Positions 26,127-35,466 of a DNA stretch of 64,000 nt are shown here, piece by piece. The stretch lies in the NCBI GenBank assembly GCA_025997215.1, contig BNUH01000001.1:74447-138446 (forward strand). Reading direction: 5' to 3'. Each line of letters starts with the position of its first letter. The stretch's first letter is position 1. The notes beneath the pieces are model-generated. The model worked only from the letters and a program-made list of their open reading frames with translations. It had not been told where the DNA came from and ran no database searches. This DNA is from Clostridia bacterium (lineage in GTDB: Bacteria > Bacillota_A > Clostridia > Christensenellales > Aristaeellaceae). Position numbers and translations under genes: made by a program.

Positions 26127-26651
26127 CTATCCAACCATCCGGCTGTAAACCTGCTCCTCACGTCCGGCGCGGTTCCAGGCAGGACCGCTGGCTGGGTTGC
26201 GCCGTACCCGCCTCACGCGCAGCGCGTCGGGCGGCAGCGGCGGAGGAGCGGCAGGTGCCGGCATTGCGACGGCTTGGGTTTCGGTCATCAGCGTGACGGC
26301 TGCGGCTATTACGGCGGCGATTTCGTCCGCATCCTCGGTGGGCGCGGGGATTATGGCGGGCGGCGCTTCCGGTTCGCGCTCGACCCGTTCTGCCGGACGC
26401 ACGCGCCGCATCTTCGCCTTATCCAGCAGTATGAATACCACCAGCAACAGTATTACAAACGCCAGCATCAGCATCATATTCCTGCCGCTCATGGCAGAGG
26501 ATGATCCGCCGCTCACTGTCGAATCCACGCCAGGCGTGGGAACCAATATCGTCGCCGCCAACTCCGGCGCGGGCGGTGTTTCCACCACCGTTATCAACGC
26601 ATCCGGCGCGGGCGTCGCCGCCTCTTCGAGGTTGGTCTTAATGTCGTTCAT
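26127..26651 (-). CDS. Small membrane protein, OadG-like gamma subunit (by position)
   Basis: 174 residues with one hydrophobic helix near residues 58-78 (MMLMLAFVILLLVVFILLD) followed by basic KAKMRRVRP, then an acidic, Ala/Pro-rich tail ending in an arginine-rich segment. OadG subunits have one helix and a Pro/Ala-rich tail that anchors the complex, but they start with the helix; here about 55 residues precede it. The assignment rests on the helix, composition and position between the carboxyltransferase and biotin carrier genes. GGGAGG precedes the ATG. Confidence 0.6.
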   Translation of the reverse strand: MNDIKTNLEEAATPAPDALITVVETPPAPELAATILVPTPGVDSTVSGGSSSAMSGRNMMLMLAFVILLLVVFILLDKAKMRRVRPAERVEREPEAPPAIIPAPTEDADEIAAVIAAAVTLMTETQAVAMPAPAAPPPLPPDALRVRRVRRNPASGPAWNRAGREEQVYSRMVG

Positions 26652-26708
26652 AAACGCCTCCCCATTGAACCCTTAAAGCCTTTATACCACTTAACGATTC
26701 TGCGGACA

Positions 26709-28124
26709 TCACAGCGGCATATTGCCGTGCTTCTTCGGCGGGTTCTGGTCGCGCTTGCCCTGGAGCAGCTCCAGCGCGGAGATGAGTATCCGGCGCGTGT
26801 CGGCGGGTTCGATGATGTCGTCCAACAACCCCAGCCGCGCCGCGTTGAGTCCGTCGGCCACGTTGCGGGCATACTCGTCGGCGAGCGCTTTCTTGACGGC
26901 GGTGGAATCGCCACCGGCGTTCGCCAATTCATCCTTCTTGAACACCGCGACGGCGGCCTCGGGCGTGATCGGGCAGATGATCGCGTCCGGCCACGCGTAC
27001 GCCGCGTCCACGGATGCGCGCCCGCCGAAGGCCACATAACCCGCGCCGATCGCCTTACCCGTGATGATGGACAGCTTGGGCACGGTCGCCTCGGCCATCG
27101 CGTAACTCAACTGCGCGACGGCCTTGATCAGATCGGTCTGGCCGTCCGGCATTGTGGCCGTTACGCCGTCCGAATTGATCAGCGTTATGATCGGGATATT
27201 GAAGCAGTCGCACAGCCGGATGAACCGCGCGGCCTTCCGGCAGCAATCCGCGCACAGTTTCCCGTTGACGGCAGTAACCCCAATCGTTCGGCCACCCAGC
27301 CGCCCCAGCAGCGTCTTGACATGCGAAGCGGACTGCGCGTACAGCGGTAATGCTGAGCCCGCGTCCAGCAGCGAGGCTGTTACCGCGTCCGGATCATCCG
27401 CCTTAACGCTGGCCAGCGGACGGTTCAACTCGGCGTCGTCCACCACCTCGTCGATGGGGGATTCCAGGCTGTTATCCGGCAGTAACGCCAACAAAGCGCG
27501 AGTTTTGACGAACGCCTCCGTCTCATCCTTCGCGAGGATCGCCACGCCGCCGCGCTTAGCGTGCGCCGCCGCGCCGCTCAACTCGCTGGCCTGGACGTCG
27601 TGCGGGAATACGTTAAGCTCCCTCGCCGTGGCTCCTGGGCCGACGGTCATCCACTGCGCGGAGGCTTCGCTTGCGACCACCGCGTCCATCAGCATGGGCA
27701 GCACCGCACCTGCGCCGACGCACTGGCCGAGCACGATCCCTATCATCGGCACGGTGCCGGACATCCGCGCGGTCTGGGTGAACAGTTCGGCGTAGGCGTT
27801 CATGGCCAGCACGCCTTCCTCCAGCCGTGCGCCTGCGCTGTCGCACATGCCCACGACCGGAGCGCCGCAGGACTTGGCGAGCTTGAGGATCTTCAGTATT
27901 TTCGTGGCGTGCGCGGCGGTCAGCGCACCCGCTTTAACCGAGGGATCCTGTGCGAACAGGTATACGGGTCGTGCGTCCACGGTGCCGTATCCCGTCACGA
28001 CGCCTTCCGCATCCCCGTCGCGCGAGGAGACGAGGGCGTCCAGTTCCACGAAGCTGTTCGGATCAAGCAGCGCTCTCGCGCGCTTGCGGGCGATGGTTTC
28101 CACTTTGGGGCCGGGTCTGGGCAT
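26709..28124 (-). CDS. mmdA: Acyl-CoA/methylmalonyl-CoA carboxyltransferase subunit (MmdA/PCCB family)
   Basis: About 471 residues, crotonase-fold carboxyltransferase. It has SFVELDALVSSRD, CDSAGARLEEGV, GQCVGAGAVLPML, FIRLCDCFNIPIITLINSDG, AQLSYAMAEATVPKLSIITGKAIGAGYVAF, and ends KKHGNMPL, the typical PCCB/MmdA C-terminus. It transfers carboxyl between an acyl-CoA and biotin. The N-terminus is shorter than in the 510-residue MmdA proteins, and the usual GFLPG motif is replaced by a DGVTATM segment, so the acyl-CoA is uncertain. AGGAGGG precedes the ATG at 28124. First gene of the operon. Confidence 0.9.
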   Translation of the reverse strand: MPRPGPKVETIARKRARALLDPNSFVELDALVSSRDGDAEGVVTGYGTVDARPVYLFAQDPSVKAGALTAAHATKILKILKLAKSCGAPVVGMCDSAGARLEEGVLAMNAYAELFTQTARMSGTVPMIGIVLGQCVGAGAVLPMLMDAVVASEASAQWMTVGPGATARELNVFPHDVQASELSGAAAHAKRGGVAILAKDETEAFVKTRALLALLPDNSLESPIDEVVDDAELNRPLASVKADDPDAVTASLLDAGSALPLYAQSASHVKTLLGRLGGRTIGVTAVNGKLCADCCRKAARFIRLCDCFNIPIITLINSDGVTATMPDGQTDLIKAVAQLSYAMAEATVPKLSIITGKAIGAGYVAFGGRASVDAAYAWPDAIICPITPEAAVAVFKKDELANAGGDSTAVKKALADEYARNVADGLNAARLGLLDDIIEPADTRRILISALELLQGKRDQNPPKKHGNMPL

Positions 28125-28177
28125 AATGGTTCCCTCCTGTTCTATAACAACAGGCACAACAGGCTTGCGCCAGCTAG

Positions 28178-28213
28178 CCAACTTAACCAACTTAAACCAA
28201 CCTCAACCAACTT
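28178..28213. repeat. Four short direct repeats of CCAACTT
   Basis: Copies at 28178, 28187, 28197 and 28207, spaced 9-10 bases. They lie 54-90 bases upstream of the carboxyltransferase operon start, in its promoter region. A helical period hints at a cooperative protein-binding site. Confidence 0.55.
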
Positions 28214-28288
28214 CAATCTTCGATACAGATACCTTAGTTTCCTGCTTGAGCCATAATAATCGTCAGGATGTTCACATTCTGGTTGAAT

Positions 28289-28317
28289 TTGACTGCACAG
28301 GCGTTAAATGTTACAAT
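28289..28317 (+). promoter_or_regulatory. Sigma-A promoter of the udp-deoC operon
   Basis: TTGACT, 17-base spacer, TACAAT. The start codon of the uridine phosphorylase gene is 54 bases downstream. Confidence 0.75.
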
Positions 28318-28370
28318 AATATCCCAGAAGAATCTGACGTCAACATTCCACAACGAATAGAGGTGCTCCC

Positions 28371-29135
28371 ATGTCTGGCAATAATACCCAATACCATGTC
28401 GCCCTGAAGCCAGGCGACGTTGGCCGCTATGTGCTGCTGCCCGGCGATCCGGGCCGCTGCGAATCCATTGCCGCGCATTTCGACAATCCTAGGCACATTT
28501 CAACCCACCGCGAGTACGTCACGTACACCGGAACGCTGGACGGCGTACCCGTCAGCGTGACGTCGACGGGCATCGGCGGGCCGTCGACTGCTATCGCAGT
28601 GGAGGAATTGGTCCGCTGCGGGGCCGATACGTTCATCCGAGTGGGGACCTGCGGCGGCATGCAGCCCGAAGTGGCCGTCAATCATGTCGTGATCGCCAAC
28701 GCCGCGATACGGTTCGACGGCACATCCAAGGAGTACATCCCTGTCGAATTCCCAGCGGTTGCGCATTATGACGTGCTGCGCGCGCTGGATGATGCCGCCG
28801 CTGCCAGCGGATTCCCAAAACATATTGGCGTAGTGCAGTGCAAGGATTCGTTCTACGGCCAGCATGAGCCGGACCGCATGCCCTCGCGCGACATGCTCCT
28901 GTCCAAGTGGCAGGCCTGGATCGACGCGGGCTGCCTGGCATCCGAGATGGAATCGGCCACGCTATTCATACTGGGCAGCATACTGAAAGTCCGCGCCGGG
29001 GCGATCCTCATCGTCGCCGGGAACCAAATCAACCGCAAGGGTTTGCCGGGCGTGGAATTCCTCGGCCCTGAACCCGCCATCAAGGTAGCTGTTAACGCAT
29101 TAAAATTACTCATCAAGAAAGATGATGTTAGATAA
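28371..29135 (+). CDS. udp: Uridine phosphorylase
   Basis: 254 residues, nucleoside phosphorylase family [50 protein letters not shown] and the [14 protein letters not shown] segment ([13 protein letters not shown]) with the ribose-binding Met-Glu pair are standard. It splits uridine with phosphate into uracil and ribose 1-phosphate. GAGGTG precedes the ATG. deoC follows after 12 bases, so the pair forms a nucleoside salvage operon feeding pentose phosphates into central metabolism. Purine nucleoside phosphorylase activity cannot be excluded, but the motifs favour Udp. Confidence 0.92.
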   Translation: MSGNNTQYHVALKPGDVGRYVLLPGDPGRCESIAAHFDNPRHISTHREYVTYTGTLDGVPVSVTSTGIGGPSTAIAVEELVRCGADTFIRVGTCGGMQPEVAVNHVVIANAAIRFDGTSKEYIPVEFPAVAHYDVLRALDDAAAASGFPKHIGVVQCKDSFYGQHEPDRMPSRDMLLSKWQAWIDAGCLASEMESATLFILGSILKVRAGAILIVAGNQINRKGLPGVEFLGPEPAIKVAVNALKLLIKKDDVR

Positions 29136-29147
29136 CGGAGGTTACTC

Positions 29148-29807
29148 ATGAACGATTCTCAAATCCTAAAGATGATAGACCATACCATTCTTGCCCAGAA
29201 TTCCACATCCGCACAGGTCGAAAGGATCTGCGCGGAGGCCGCGATGTACGGTTTCGCCAGCGTATGCGTGCCGCCGTGTTACGTGCGAACCGCCGCCGAC
29301 GCGTTGAAGCGGCTGGGCTCGGCGGTGCCAGTGTGCACGGTGATCGGCTTCCCGCTCGGCTATAATGACAGCCGTGCCAAGATGGCCGAGACCACGCTGG
29401 CCATCGAGGACGGCGCGACTGAACTGGACATGGTGATTAATGTAGGCAAACTGTTATCGGGCGATACTGGTTATGTGCTTGATGAAATCCAATACATCAA
29501 GAATATGGCCGGGAAGATGATCGTTAAGGTGATCATCGAGACCTGTCTGCTGGATGAACAGGCCAAGCTCACCGCTTGCGACCTGGTCACTCGCGGCGGC
29601 GCGGACTTCATCAAGACCTCGACAGGATTCTCCACGGGCGGCGCGACGGTCGAGGATATCCAACTCCTGCGTGCCAACGTCGGCTCGAATGTTCGCGTCA
29701 AGGCGTCCGGCGGCATCCGCACCGCCGAACAAGCCCGCGCGCTCGTCGCGGCGGGCGCTGACCGCCTCGGCATGAGCGCTGCGGTCAAGGCATTCAACCT
29801 GGAATAG
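29148..29807 (+). CDS. deoC: Deoxyribose-phosphate aldolase
   Basis: 219 residues, class I aldolase. It shows DHTILAQNSTSAQVERICAEA at the start, ELDMVINVGKLLSGD with a conserved lysine, VKVIIETCLLDEQAK with the Schiff-base region, and DFIKTSTGFSTGGAT. It cleaves 2-deoxyribose 5-phosphate to acetaldehyde and glyceraldehyde 3-phosphate. GGAGG precedes the ATG. Length matches the family. It follows udp on the same transcript. Confidence 0.95.
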   Translation: MNDSQILKMIDHTILAQNSTSAQVERICAEAAMYGFASVCVPPCYVRTAADALKRLGSAVPVCTVIGFPLGYNDSRAKMAETTLAIEDGATELDMVINVGKLLSGDTGYVLDEIQYIKNMAGKMIVKVIIETCLLDEQAKLTACDLVTRGGADFIKTSTGFSTGGATVEDIQLLRANVGSNVRVKASGGIRTAEQARALVAAGADRLGMSAAVKAFNLE

Positions 29808-29809
29808 GG

Positions 29810-30079
29810 TTACAGAATTGCGTAAAGCGCGGCGGTCAGCGCGACACCCGGCACCCCGAACGCTCCCGCCGCGACTATGCTCAGCAGGTTTACAGGCACG
29901 ATCAGGCCGAACGACGGCAGCAGCATATTGATCAGGAACATGGCAACCAGCCCGCTTCCGGCGTTCGCGGCCAGGAATACCGACCGCTGTTTGGGGCTGC
30001 GCATGAGCAGGCCCAGCATGCATACCAGTGCCAGCGCCGCGCCCAGTATCAGCACAAACCGCCATAATGATAATGTCAT
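29810..30079 (-). CDS. bofA: BofA-family pro-sigmaK processing inhibitor-like membrane protein
   Basis: About 89 residues with three hydrophobic segments. FLINMLLPSFGLIVPVNLLSIVAAGAFGVPGVALTAALYAIL is the BofA signature including the VN and GxPG stretch. BofA restrains the SpoIVFB protease that activates sigma-K during sporulation; many Clostridia keep the gene even if they do not sporulate. GGAGGG lies before the ATG at 30079. It is convergent with deoC, two bases apart. Confidence 0.85.
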   Translation of the reverse strand: MTLSLWRFVLILGAALALVCMLGLLMRSPKQRSVFLAANAGSGLVAMFLINMLLPSFGLIVPVNLLSIVAAGAFGVPGVALTAALYAIL

Positions 30080-30244
30080 AACAGACCCTCCGTAGCAAAA
30101 TTTTCTTGATGAATTGTATGCTGTTTGTACGCGGACGACTACTGGATTTGCACGCAACGTTTCGTGGCAATATGTGGAATAAACGCATGTGCATTAACGT
30201 TGTATATATGTAATACAGCAGCTTTTATTTAGGAGGCAATAACC

Positions 30245-31312
30245 ATGAGGTATATAGCTAAGGGAATACTAGTGATCGCTCTGATTGCGTCGGTTATATT
30301 CACAATGATTCCGCTTGCCTCGGCGAGCGGCTATGCTGAGACGGCGGTAGTCAACAACCCGAATCCAGCCGACAGACTGAATTTGCGCGCGTCCCCTTCG
30401 GTCAATTCGACATCTTACGGCAAGTATTACAACGGCACCCGGGTTAGAATACTGGAATATACCAATGCCGATTGGGTCAAGGTATGGATCGGGCCGTCGG
30501 CTGGCGTCGCGGAAGGCAACCATCAAGATCCGAACATGGGCTACATCCAGGGTTACATGCTGCGTAAATACCTCGCGTTCGGCGACGCGGCGAATAAGGT
30601 CGTCTGGGCGGGGCCGTGGATGAAGATCAGCGTATCGGACAGCCGGGTTTATCCCCTGCGCGACAAGGTAAATGGGAGCCGATCCATTGCGGAGTTCCCC
30701 AACGGCACATATGTACAGGTTATTGGGATCATGGGTAGTTGGTATCATGTGGTGATTGACGCGTTCACGGGCTTTTTGCCTGCGAGCGAGCTGGTATCAG
30801 CGAATCCGGGCGGCGGATCGTCTGGCGGCGGTTCGTCCGGCGGCGGCGGGAGTATCGTCGGCACGACTGCGGTGGTGAACAATCCTAATCCAAACGACAG
30901 GCTAAACCTACGGACAGCCGCCAGAACATCCTCCTCATCATTCTGCAAATTTTACAGTGGCACGCCTGTAATTATAGTAGAAGATACCAACGCGCAATGG
31001 GCGAGGGTGCAGATCGGTTACGGTACAGGCGCGGTGTACGGGTATATGAGCAAGCAGTATCTGGCATTTGGAGAACGTGCGGCGAATGTGAAAAGCCGTG
31101 TGGGACGGTACTATTCGGACATGACCAGATGGTCGTTATACGCTGGAGCGACGTACGGTTCAGTCATCGTTGGCAGCTTCACTTACCAAACTCCGTTTGA
31201 CCGCTTGGGTATCAGGGAAAGTGACGGCTGGTGGTACGTATGCGTATACGGCGACCAAGGTACTAAGTATTGGGGTTGGATGAACGCCGAGGATCAGCAT
31301 GTGCGCCAATAA
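30245..31312 (+). CDS. Secreted protein with bacterial SH3 domains
   Basis: 355 residues with a signal peptide (about 1-28, ending LASA). Two clear SH3b domains start VVNNPNPADRLNLRASPSV (about residue 34) and VVNNPNPNDRLNLRTAART (about 214), separated by an SH3-like middle part and a Gly/Ser-rich linker (residues 190-206). The C-terminus (VKSRVGRYYSDMTRWSLYAGATYGSVIVG) may be a third, degenerate unit. No catalytic domain is present, so it is probably a wall-binding or ligand-presenting protein. GGAGG precedes the ATG. A hairpin terminator follows. Confidence 0.88.
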   Translation: MRYIAKGILVIALIASVIFTMIPLASASGYAETAVVNNPNPADRLNLRASPSVNSTSYGKYYNGTRVRILEYTNADWVKVWIGPSAGVAEGNHQDPNMGYIQGYMLRKYLAFGDAANKVVWAGPWMKISVSDSRVYPLRDKVNGSRSIAEFPNGTYVQVIGIMGSWYHVVIDAFTGFLPASELVSANPGGGSSGGGSSGGGGSIVGTTAVVNNPNPNDRLNLRTAARTSSSSFCKFYSGTPVIIVEDTNAQWARVQIGYGTGAVYGYMSKQYLAFGERAANVKSRVGRYYSDMTRWSLYAGATYGSVIVGSFTYQTPFDRLGIRESDGWWYVCVYGDQGTKYWGWMNAEDQHVRQ

Positions 31313-31336
31313 GGTTCTAAAGTCATAACGTTAATT

Positions 31337-31361
31337 GTCCGGCGAGTATACCTTGCCGGAC
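31337..31361 (+). terminator. Hairpin after the SH3-domain gene
   Basis: GTCCGGC and GCCGGAC pair around an 11-base loop, followed by GATTTCTAT. It separates this gene from glgC. Confidence 0.55.
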
Positions 31362-31424
31362 GATTTCTATGCCCCGCACTTTCGGCGAATCTCACAAATC
31401 GCGCTGGTTTTTCTTATAATTGTA

Positions 31425-31433
31425 TGGTATACT
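31425..31433 (+). promoter_or_regulatory. Extended -10 promoter of the glg operon
   Basis: TGGTATACT, 28 bases before the chosen glgC start. The -35 region is weak. It shows that the longer open frame back to 31335 is not the real start. Confidence 0.55.
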
Positions 31434-31460
31434 GGCAGTGAATGGATGGAGGTCATGCTT

Positions 31461-32696
31461 ATGCCAAGAAATAAGGACTGTATTGCCATGCTGCTGGCTG
31501 GCGGACAGGGAAGCCGCCTAGGGATTTTGACCCAGAACATGGCGAAGCCGGCTATGCCCTTCGGCGGGAAGTACAGGCTGATCGATTTCCCGCTGTCGAA
31601 TTGTACGAACTCGGGCGTGGACGTGGTCGGCGTGCTGACACAGTACCGCCCGCTGGAGCTGAACAGCTATATCGGCTCCGGTTCGCCTTGGGATCTGGAC
31701 TTATCCAACGGCGGGGTATTCGTGCTGCCGCCGTACATGACGGCCAAGCGCGGCGAATGGTACCGCGGCTCGGCCAACGCCATCTATCAGAACATAGGAT
31801 TCATCGAACAGTATAATCCCAGGCATGTGCTGATCCTTTCGGGCGATCATATCTACAAGATGGATTACGCCCAAATGCTGGCCGCGCATAAGAAAAACGG
31901 CGCGGACGCGACTATCGCCGTCATCGAGGTGCCGTGGGAGGAGACGAACCGATTCGGCATCATGAATGCCGACGAGTCCGACCGCATCACGGAATTCGAG
32001 GAGAAGCCCAAGCACGCGCGCAGCAACAAGGCCTCCATGGGCGTGTATGTATTCATATGGGAAAAGTTGAGAAAGTACCTCGAGCTGGATGAGGCCGACG
32101 AGAATTCGGCCAATGACTTCGGCAAGAATATCATTCCTAATATGTTAAGCGCGGGTGAGCGCATGTTCGCCTACGCGTTTGAGGGGTATTGGAAGGACGT
32201 CGGCACGATCGAGAGCCTGTGGGAAGCCAACATGGATCTGCTCGGCCCGTCGCTGCCTATCAATCTATACGATAAGAATTGGCGCATCTACGCGCGCAAC
32301 CCCGGCATGCCGCCGCATTATTTGTCGGCGGGTTCGTCCGTGCGCAACAGTTTAGTCACCGAAGGCTCCGAGGTGTACGGCGCTGTCGAGCATAGCGTAT
32401 TATTCGCGGGGGTTAAGGTGGATGCGGAGGCGTATGTCAAGGATGCCGTCGTGATGCCCGGCGCCGTGATCCGCAAGGGTGCGCGTGTCGAGCGCGCGAT
32501 TATCGCCGAAGGTTCAATTATAAGCGAAAACTGCAAGGTCGGCGAACCGACGGGCCTGATCGCCGTCGTCGGCCCTGGTGTCACATTGCCGCCGGGTTAT
32601 GTGGTTCCGGCCGGGGAGCAGTGCTGCACCGATACATTAACCGATACAATAAATAAAGCCTCGGACGAGGCTGTTCTCGCGAAGGGAGGCGCGTAA
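31461..32696 (+). CDS. glgC: Glucose-1-phosphate adenylyltransferase
   Basis: About 411 residues. It makes ADP-glucose from ATP and glucose 1-phosphate, the committed step of glycogen synthesis. [42 protein letters not shown] holds the nucleotide-binding loop, and [29 protein letters not shown] and the C-terminal left-handed beta-helix (repeated hexads from about residue 300) match bacterial GlgC. GGAGG precedes the ATG at 31461 with eight bases between. It overlaps a gene order glgC-glgD-glgA with tight spacing, typical of Firmicutes. Confidence 0.96.
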   Translation: MPRNKDCIAMLLAGGQGSRLGILTQNMAKPAMPFGGKYRLIDFPLSNCTNSGVDVVGVLTQYRPLELNSYIGSGSPWDLDLSNGGVFVLPPYMTAKRGEWYRGSANAIYQNIGFIEQYNPRHVLILSGDHIYKMDYAQMLAAHKKNGADATIAVIEVPWEETNRFGIMNADESDRITEFEEKPKHARSNKASMGVYVFIWEKLRKYLELDEADENSANDFGKNIIPNMLSAGERMFAYAFEGYWKDVGTIESLWEANMDLLGPSLPINLYDKNWRIYARNPGMPPHYLSAGSSVRNSLVTEGSEVYGAVEHSVLFAGVKVDAEAYVKDAVVMPGAVIRKGARVERAIIAEGSIISENCKVGEPTGLIAVVGPGVTLPPGYVVPAGEQCCTDTLTDTINKASDEAVLAKGGA

Positions 32697-32698
32697 CG

Positions 32699-33826
32699 GT
32701 GGCAAACGTTATGGGCATCATCTACACGGGCGAGCAGAACCCGAACCTGCGCGAGCTGGCCTCCGAGCGCGCGGTCGCGGCGCTGCCCGTCGCCGGGCGT
32801 TACCGGATAATCGACTTCATCGTGTCATGCCTGGTGAACGCGGGCGTGAAAAATGTCGGCGTCATCACCCAGAAGAATTATCACTCGCTGATGGATCACC
32901 TGGGTTCGGGTAAGGAATGGGATCTGCACGGCAAGAACGAGGGTTTGCTGATACTGCCGCCATTCCTCTCCAGAGAAAACACAGGGCTTTACTCGGGTAT
33001 GCTGGAGGCGTTGTCGTCGAATACGGGCTACCTGCGCCGCTCTAAGCAGGAATATGTGATACTGTCGAACAGCCACTACCTGTGCAATGTCGATTTTTCG
33101 GAAATGATAGACGCGCACGTCACGCGCGACGCTGATCTGTCGATGCTCTACGCATACCAGCCGCAGTTGTCACCGGGGCGCCGCGAGGATTACGCGTACC
33201 TGAATCTGGACGACGACGAGCGAGTAACAGGCATAGAGATTAACCCGACGATACCCAGCTACCCGAATGAACTGCTGGAGGTTTACCTGCTCCGGCGCGA
33301 ACTGCTGCGATATCTGGTGGATCAGGCCAACGCGAATGGGCTGCATCATTTCCGCCGGAATGTTATCCAGCGATTGGTTAATGAGGGCGGGCTGAAGATT
33401 TACGGCCATGCATACAAAGGCCCATACTGGCGGATCGATTCCGTGCAGACGTACTATCAAATGAATATGGCTCTGCTGGATAAGGATGCAAGGTCTGCCG
33501 TATTCACACCGGAGCGGCCAGTATTCACGAAGGTGCGCGACGACATGGCGGCGTATTACGGACCCGATGCGCGGGTGGTGAATAGCCTGGTCGCCGACGG
33601 TAGCCGCATCGATGGCACGGTGGAGAATAGCGTGCTGTTCCGAGGCGTGCGCGTGGAGAAGGGCGCGGTCATACGCAATTGCATAGTTATGCAGGATGCG
33701 CATATTGAGGCCGGTGCGACGGTGGATTACTGCATACTGGATAAGCAGACCGTCATCCGCGCGGACGGGAAGCTCGTCGGGCATTCGTCATACCCGATAG
33801 TTATCGCAAAGAATGTAATAATTTAA
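32699..33826 (+). CDS. glgD: Glucose-1-phosphate adenylyltransferase regulatory subunit GlgD
   Basis: 375 residues with GTG start at 32699, two bases after the glgC stop, and GAAGGGAGG nine bases upstream. The nucleotidyltransferase fold is kept (RYRIIDFIVSCLVNAGVKNVGVITQ), but the GGQGSRL loop of GlgC is replaced by a short GIIYTGEQNPNLRELASERAVAALP segment, as in GlgD proteins that modulate GlgC. The beta-helix is present near the C-terminus (VENSVLFRGVRVEKGAVIRN). It forms a heteromer with GlgC. Confidence 0.94.
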   Translation: MANVMGIIYTGEQNPNLRELASERAVAALPVAGRYRIIDFIVSCLVNAGVKNVGVITQKNYHSLMDHLGSGKEWDLHGKNEGLLILPPFLSRENTGLYSGMLEALSSNTGYLRRSKQEYVILSNSHYLCNVDFSEMIDAHVTRDADLSMLYAYQPQLSPGRREDYAYLNLDDDERVTGIEINPTIPSYPNELLEVYLLRRELLRYLVDQANANGLHHFRRNVIQRLVNEGGLKIYGHAYKGPYWRIDSVQTYYQMNMALLDKDARSAVFTPERPVFTKVRDDMAAYYGPDARVVNSLVADGSRIDGTVENSVLFRGVRVEKGAVIRNCIVMQDAHIEAGATVDYCILDKQTVIRADGKLVGHSSYPIVIAKNVII

Positions 33827-33861
33827 CACCATACCTGGATATAATGTACAAAGGAGCAGCG

Positions 33862-35406
33862 ATGGCTAAGACAAAAAAGCTAGAGGAAGGTGCCGTACCA
33901 ATGGAGAAGCTGGAGTCGGTCAAGCGGGTCTCAAAGCGGGCGCAGAGCCGGACCAAGCCCGAGGAGGCGCGGTTTAGCGTGCTGTTCGCGGCGGCTGAAG
34001 CGGTGCCCTTCATCAAGACGGGCGGTCTGGCCGACGTGATTGGTGCGCTGCCCAAGGCCTTGATTGCCGAGGGCATTGACGCGCGGATAATCCTGCCGCT
34101 GTACGGCGCTATCGCCAGTGAATTCAAACAACAGATGCGCCACGTCGTGGATTTCGAGGTCGAGATGGGCTGGCGGCGGCAGTACTGCGGCATCGAGACG
34201 CTCGAATACGAGGGTGTTGTATGTTATTTTGTCGATAATAGGTTCTACTTCAATAGGAACTATATATATGGCGGCGGCGGGGATGAGTATGAGCGGTACG
34301 GATTCTTCTGCCGGGCGGCGCTGAACGCGCTGCCGCTGATCGGCTTCCAGCCGCGGGTGATCCACTGCCACGACTGGCAGGCGGGCATGATGCCCGCGCT
34401 GCTGGCGATCCAGTATAGGCACCTGCCGTTTTACGCGAATATGCGCAGCATCTTGACCATACACAACCTGCAGTATCAGGGCATATTCGACCGCAGGGCC
34501 GTGCAGGATGTGCTGGGCCTGGGCGACAGCCTATTCACCAGCGACAAGCTGGAGTATTACGGCTGCGCGAATTTCCTCAAATCCGGGCTGGTTTACGCGG
34601 ATATCGTCACTACGGTCAGCCCCAGCTATGCGGATGAGATACAGACCATGTACTTCGGCGAGCGGCTGGATGGGTTGCTGCGCGCTAAGCGGCAGAGCCT
34701 ATTCGGGGTGATCAACGGCATCGACACGGCGGCGTACGATCCCTCGGCCGACGATGCGCTGCCCGAGGCATTCTCCGCCGACAATATGTCCGGCAAGAAG
34801 TTATGCAAGGCCGCGCTGCAGGCTGAGATGGGTTTAGACGTGGATCCCGCCGCGCCCATCGTGGCCATGGTTACGCGCCTGAACAGCCAGAAGGGGTTGG
34901 ACCTGGTAGACCGCGTGATCGCCGAGATGATGGAGCTGGGTATCCAGCTGGTTGTATTGGGGCAGGGGGATTCCAAGTACACCGACCTATTCTCATGGGC
35001 CGAAGGGCATTGGAAGGGCCGCGTCTCGGCGCGCTACGAGATGAATGGCGCGCTGGCCAGGCGTATTTACGCGGGATCCGACATATTCCTCATGCCATCG
35101 CTGTTCGAGCCGTGCGGCCTGTCGCAGATGATCGCGATGAGATACGGCACGATTCCGGTAGCGCGCGAGACGGGCGGGCTTAGAGATACTGTTCTAAGTT
35201 ATAACGATTCGACGGGCGAGGGAAATGGATTCACATTCTTTAGCTATAACGCGCACGACATGCTCCACACGCTGGAGCGCGCCGTTAAGCATTACACCGA
35301 AACCCCGGAGGTGTGGACGCTGCTGATGCGCCGCGGCATGCAGTCGGATTTCAGCTGGGCGTATTCGGCGAAGGAGTATGTCAAGCTGTATAGGCAGCTG
35401 GGGTAA
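33862..35406 (+). CDS. glgA: Glycogen synthase (ADP-glucose-dependent)
   Basis: About 514 residues, GT5 family. It extends alpha-1,4-glucan from ADP-glucose. AEAVPFIKTGGLADVIGALPKAL has the KTGGL ADP-glucose loop, the HCHDWQAGMMPALL region and the FEPCGLSQMIAMRYG acceptor-site motif lie in the second domain, as does YGTIPVARETGGLRDTV. The N-terminus has about 40 extra, charged residues (KKLEEG...RTKPEEAR) ahead of the fold. AAGGAG precedes the ATG at 33862. Last gene of the glg operon. Confidence 0.95.
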   Translation: MAKTKKLEEGAVPMEKLESVKRVSKRAQSRTKPEEARFSVLFAAAEAVPFIKTGGLADVIGALPKALIAEGIDARIILPLYGAIASEFKQQMRHVVDFEVEMGWRRQYCGIETLEYEGVVCYFVDNRFYFNRNYIYGGGGDEYERYGFFCRAALNALPLIGFQPRVIHCHDWQAGMMPALLAIQYRHLPFYANMRSILTIHNLQYQGIFDRRAVQDVLGLGDSLFTSDKLEYYGCANFLKSGLVYADIVTTVSPSYADEIQTMYFGERLDGLLRAKRQSLFGVINGIDTAAYDPSADDALPEAFSADNMSGKKLCKAALQAEMGLDVDPAAPIVAMVTRLNSQKGLDLVDRVIAEMMELGIQLVVLGQGDSKYTDLFSWAEGHWKGRVSARYEMNGALARRIYAGSDIFLMPSLFEPCGLSQMIAMRYGTIPVARETGGLRDTVLSYNDSTGEGNGFTFFSYNAHDMLHTLERAVKHYTETPEVWTLLMRRGMQSDFSWAYSAKEYVKLYRQLG

Positions 35407-35466
35407 GCTAAGGGCGCAAGCCCCTGTCCCTACGGGGTTTTTGGATCGTCCTCTGCGGAGGGGCTG

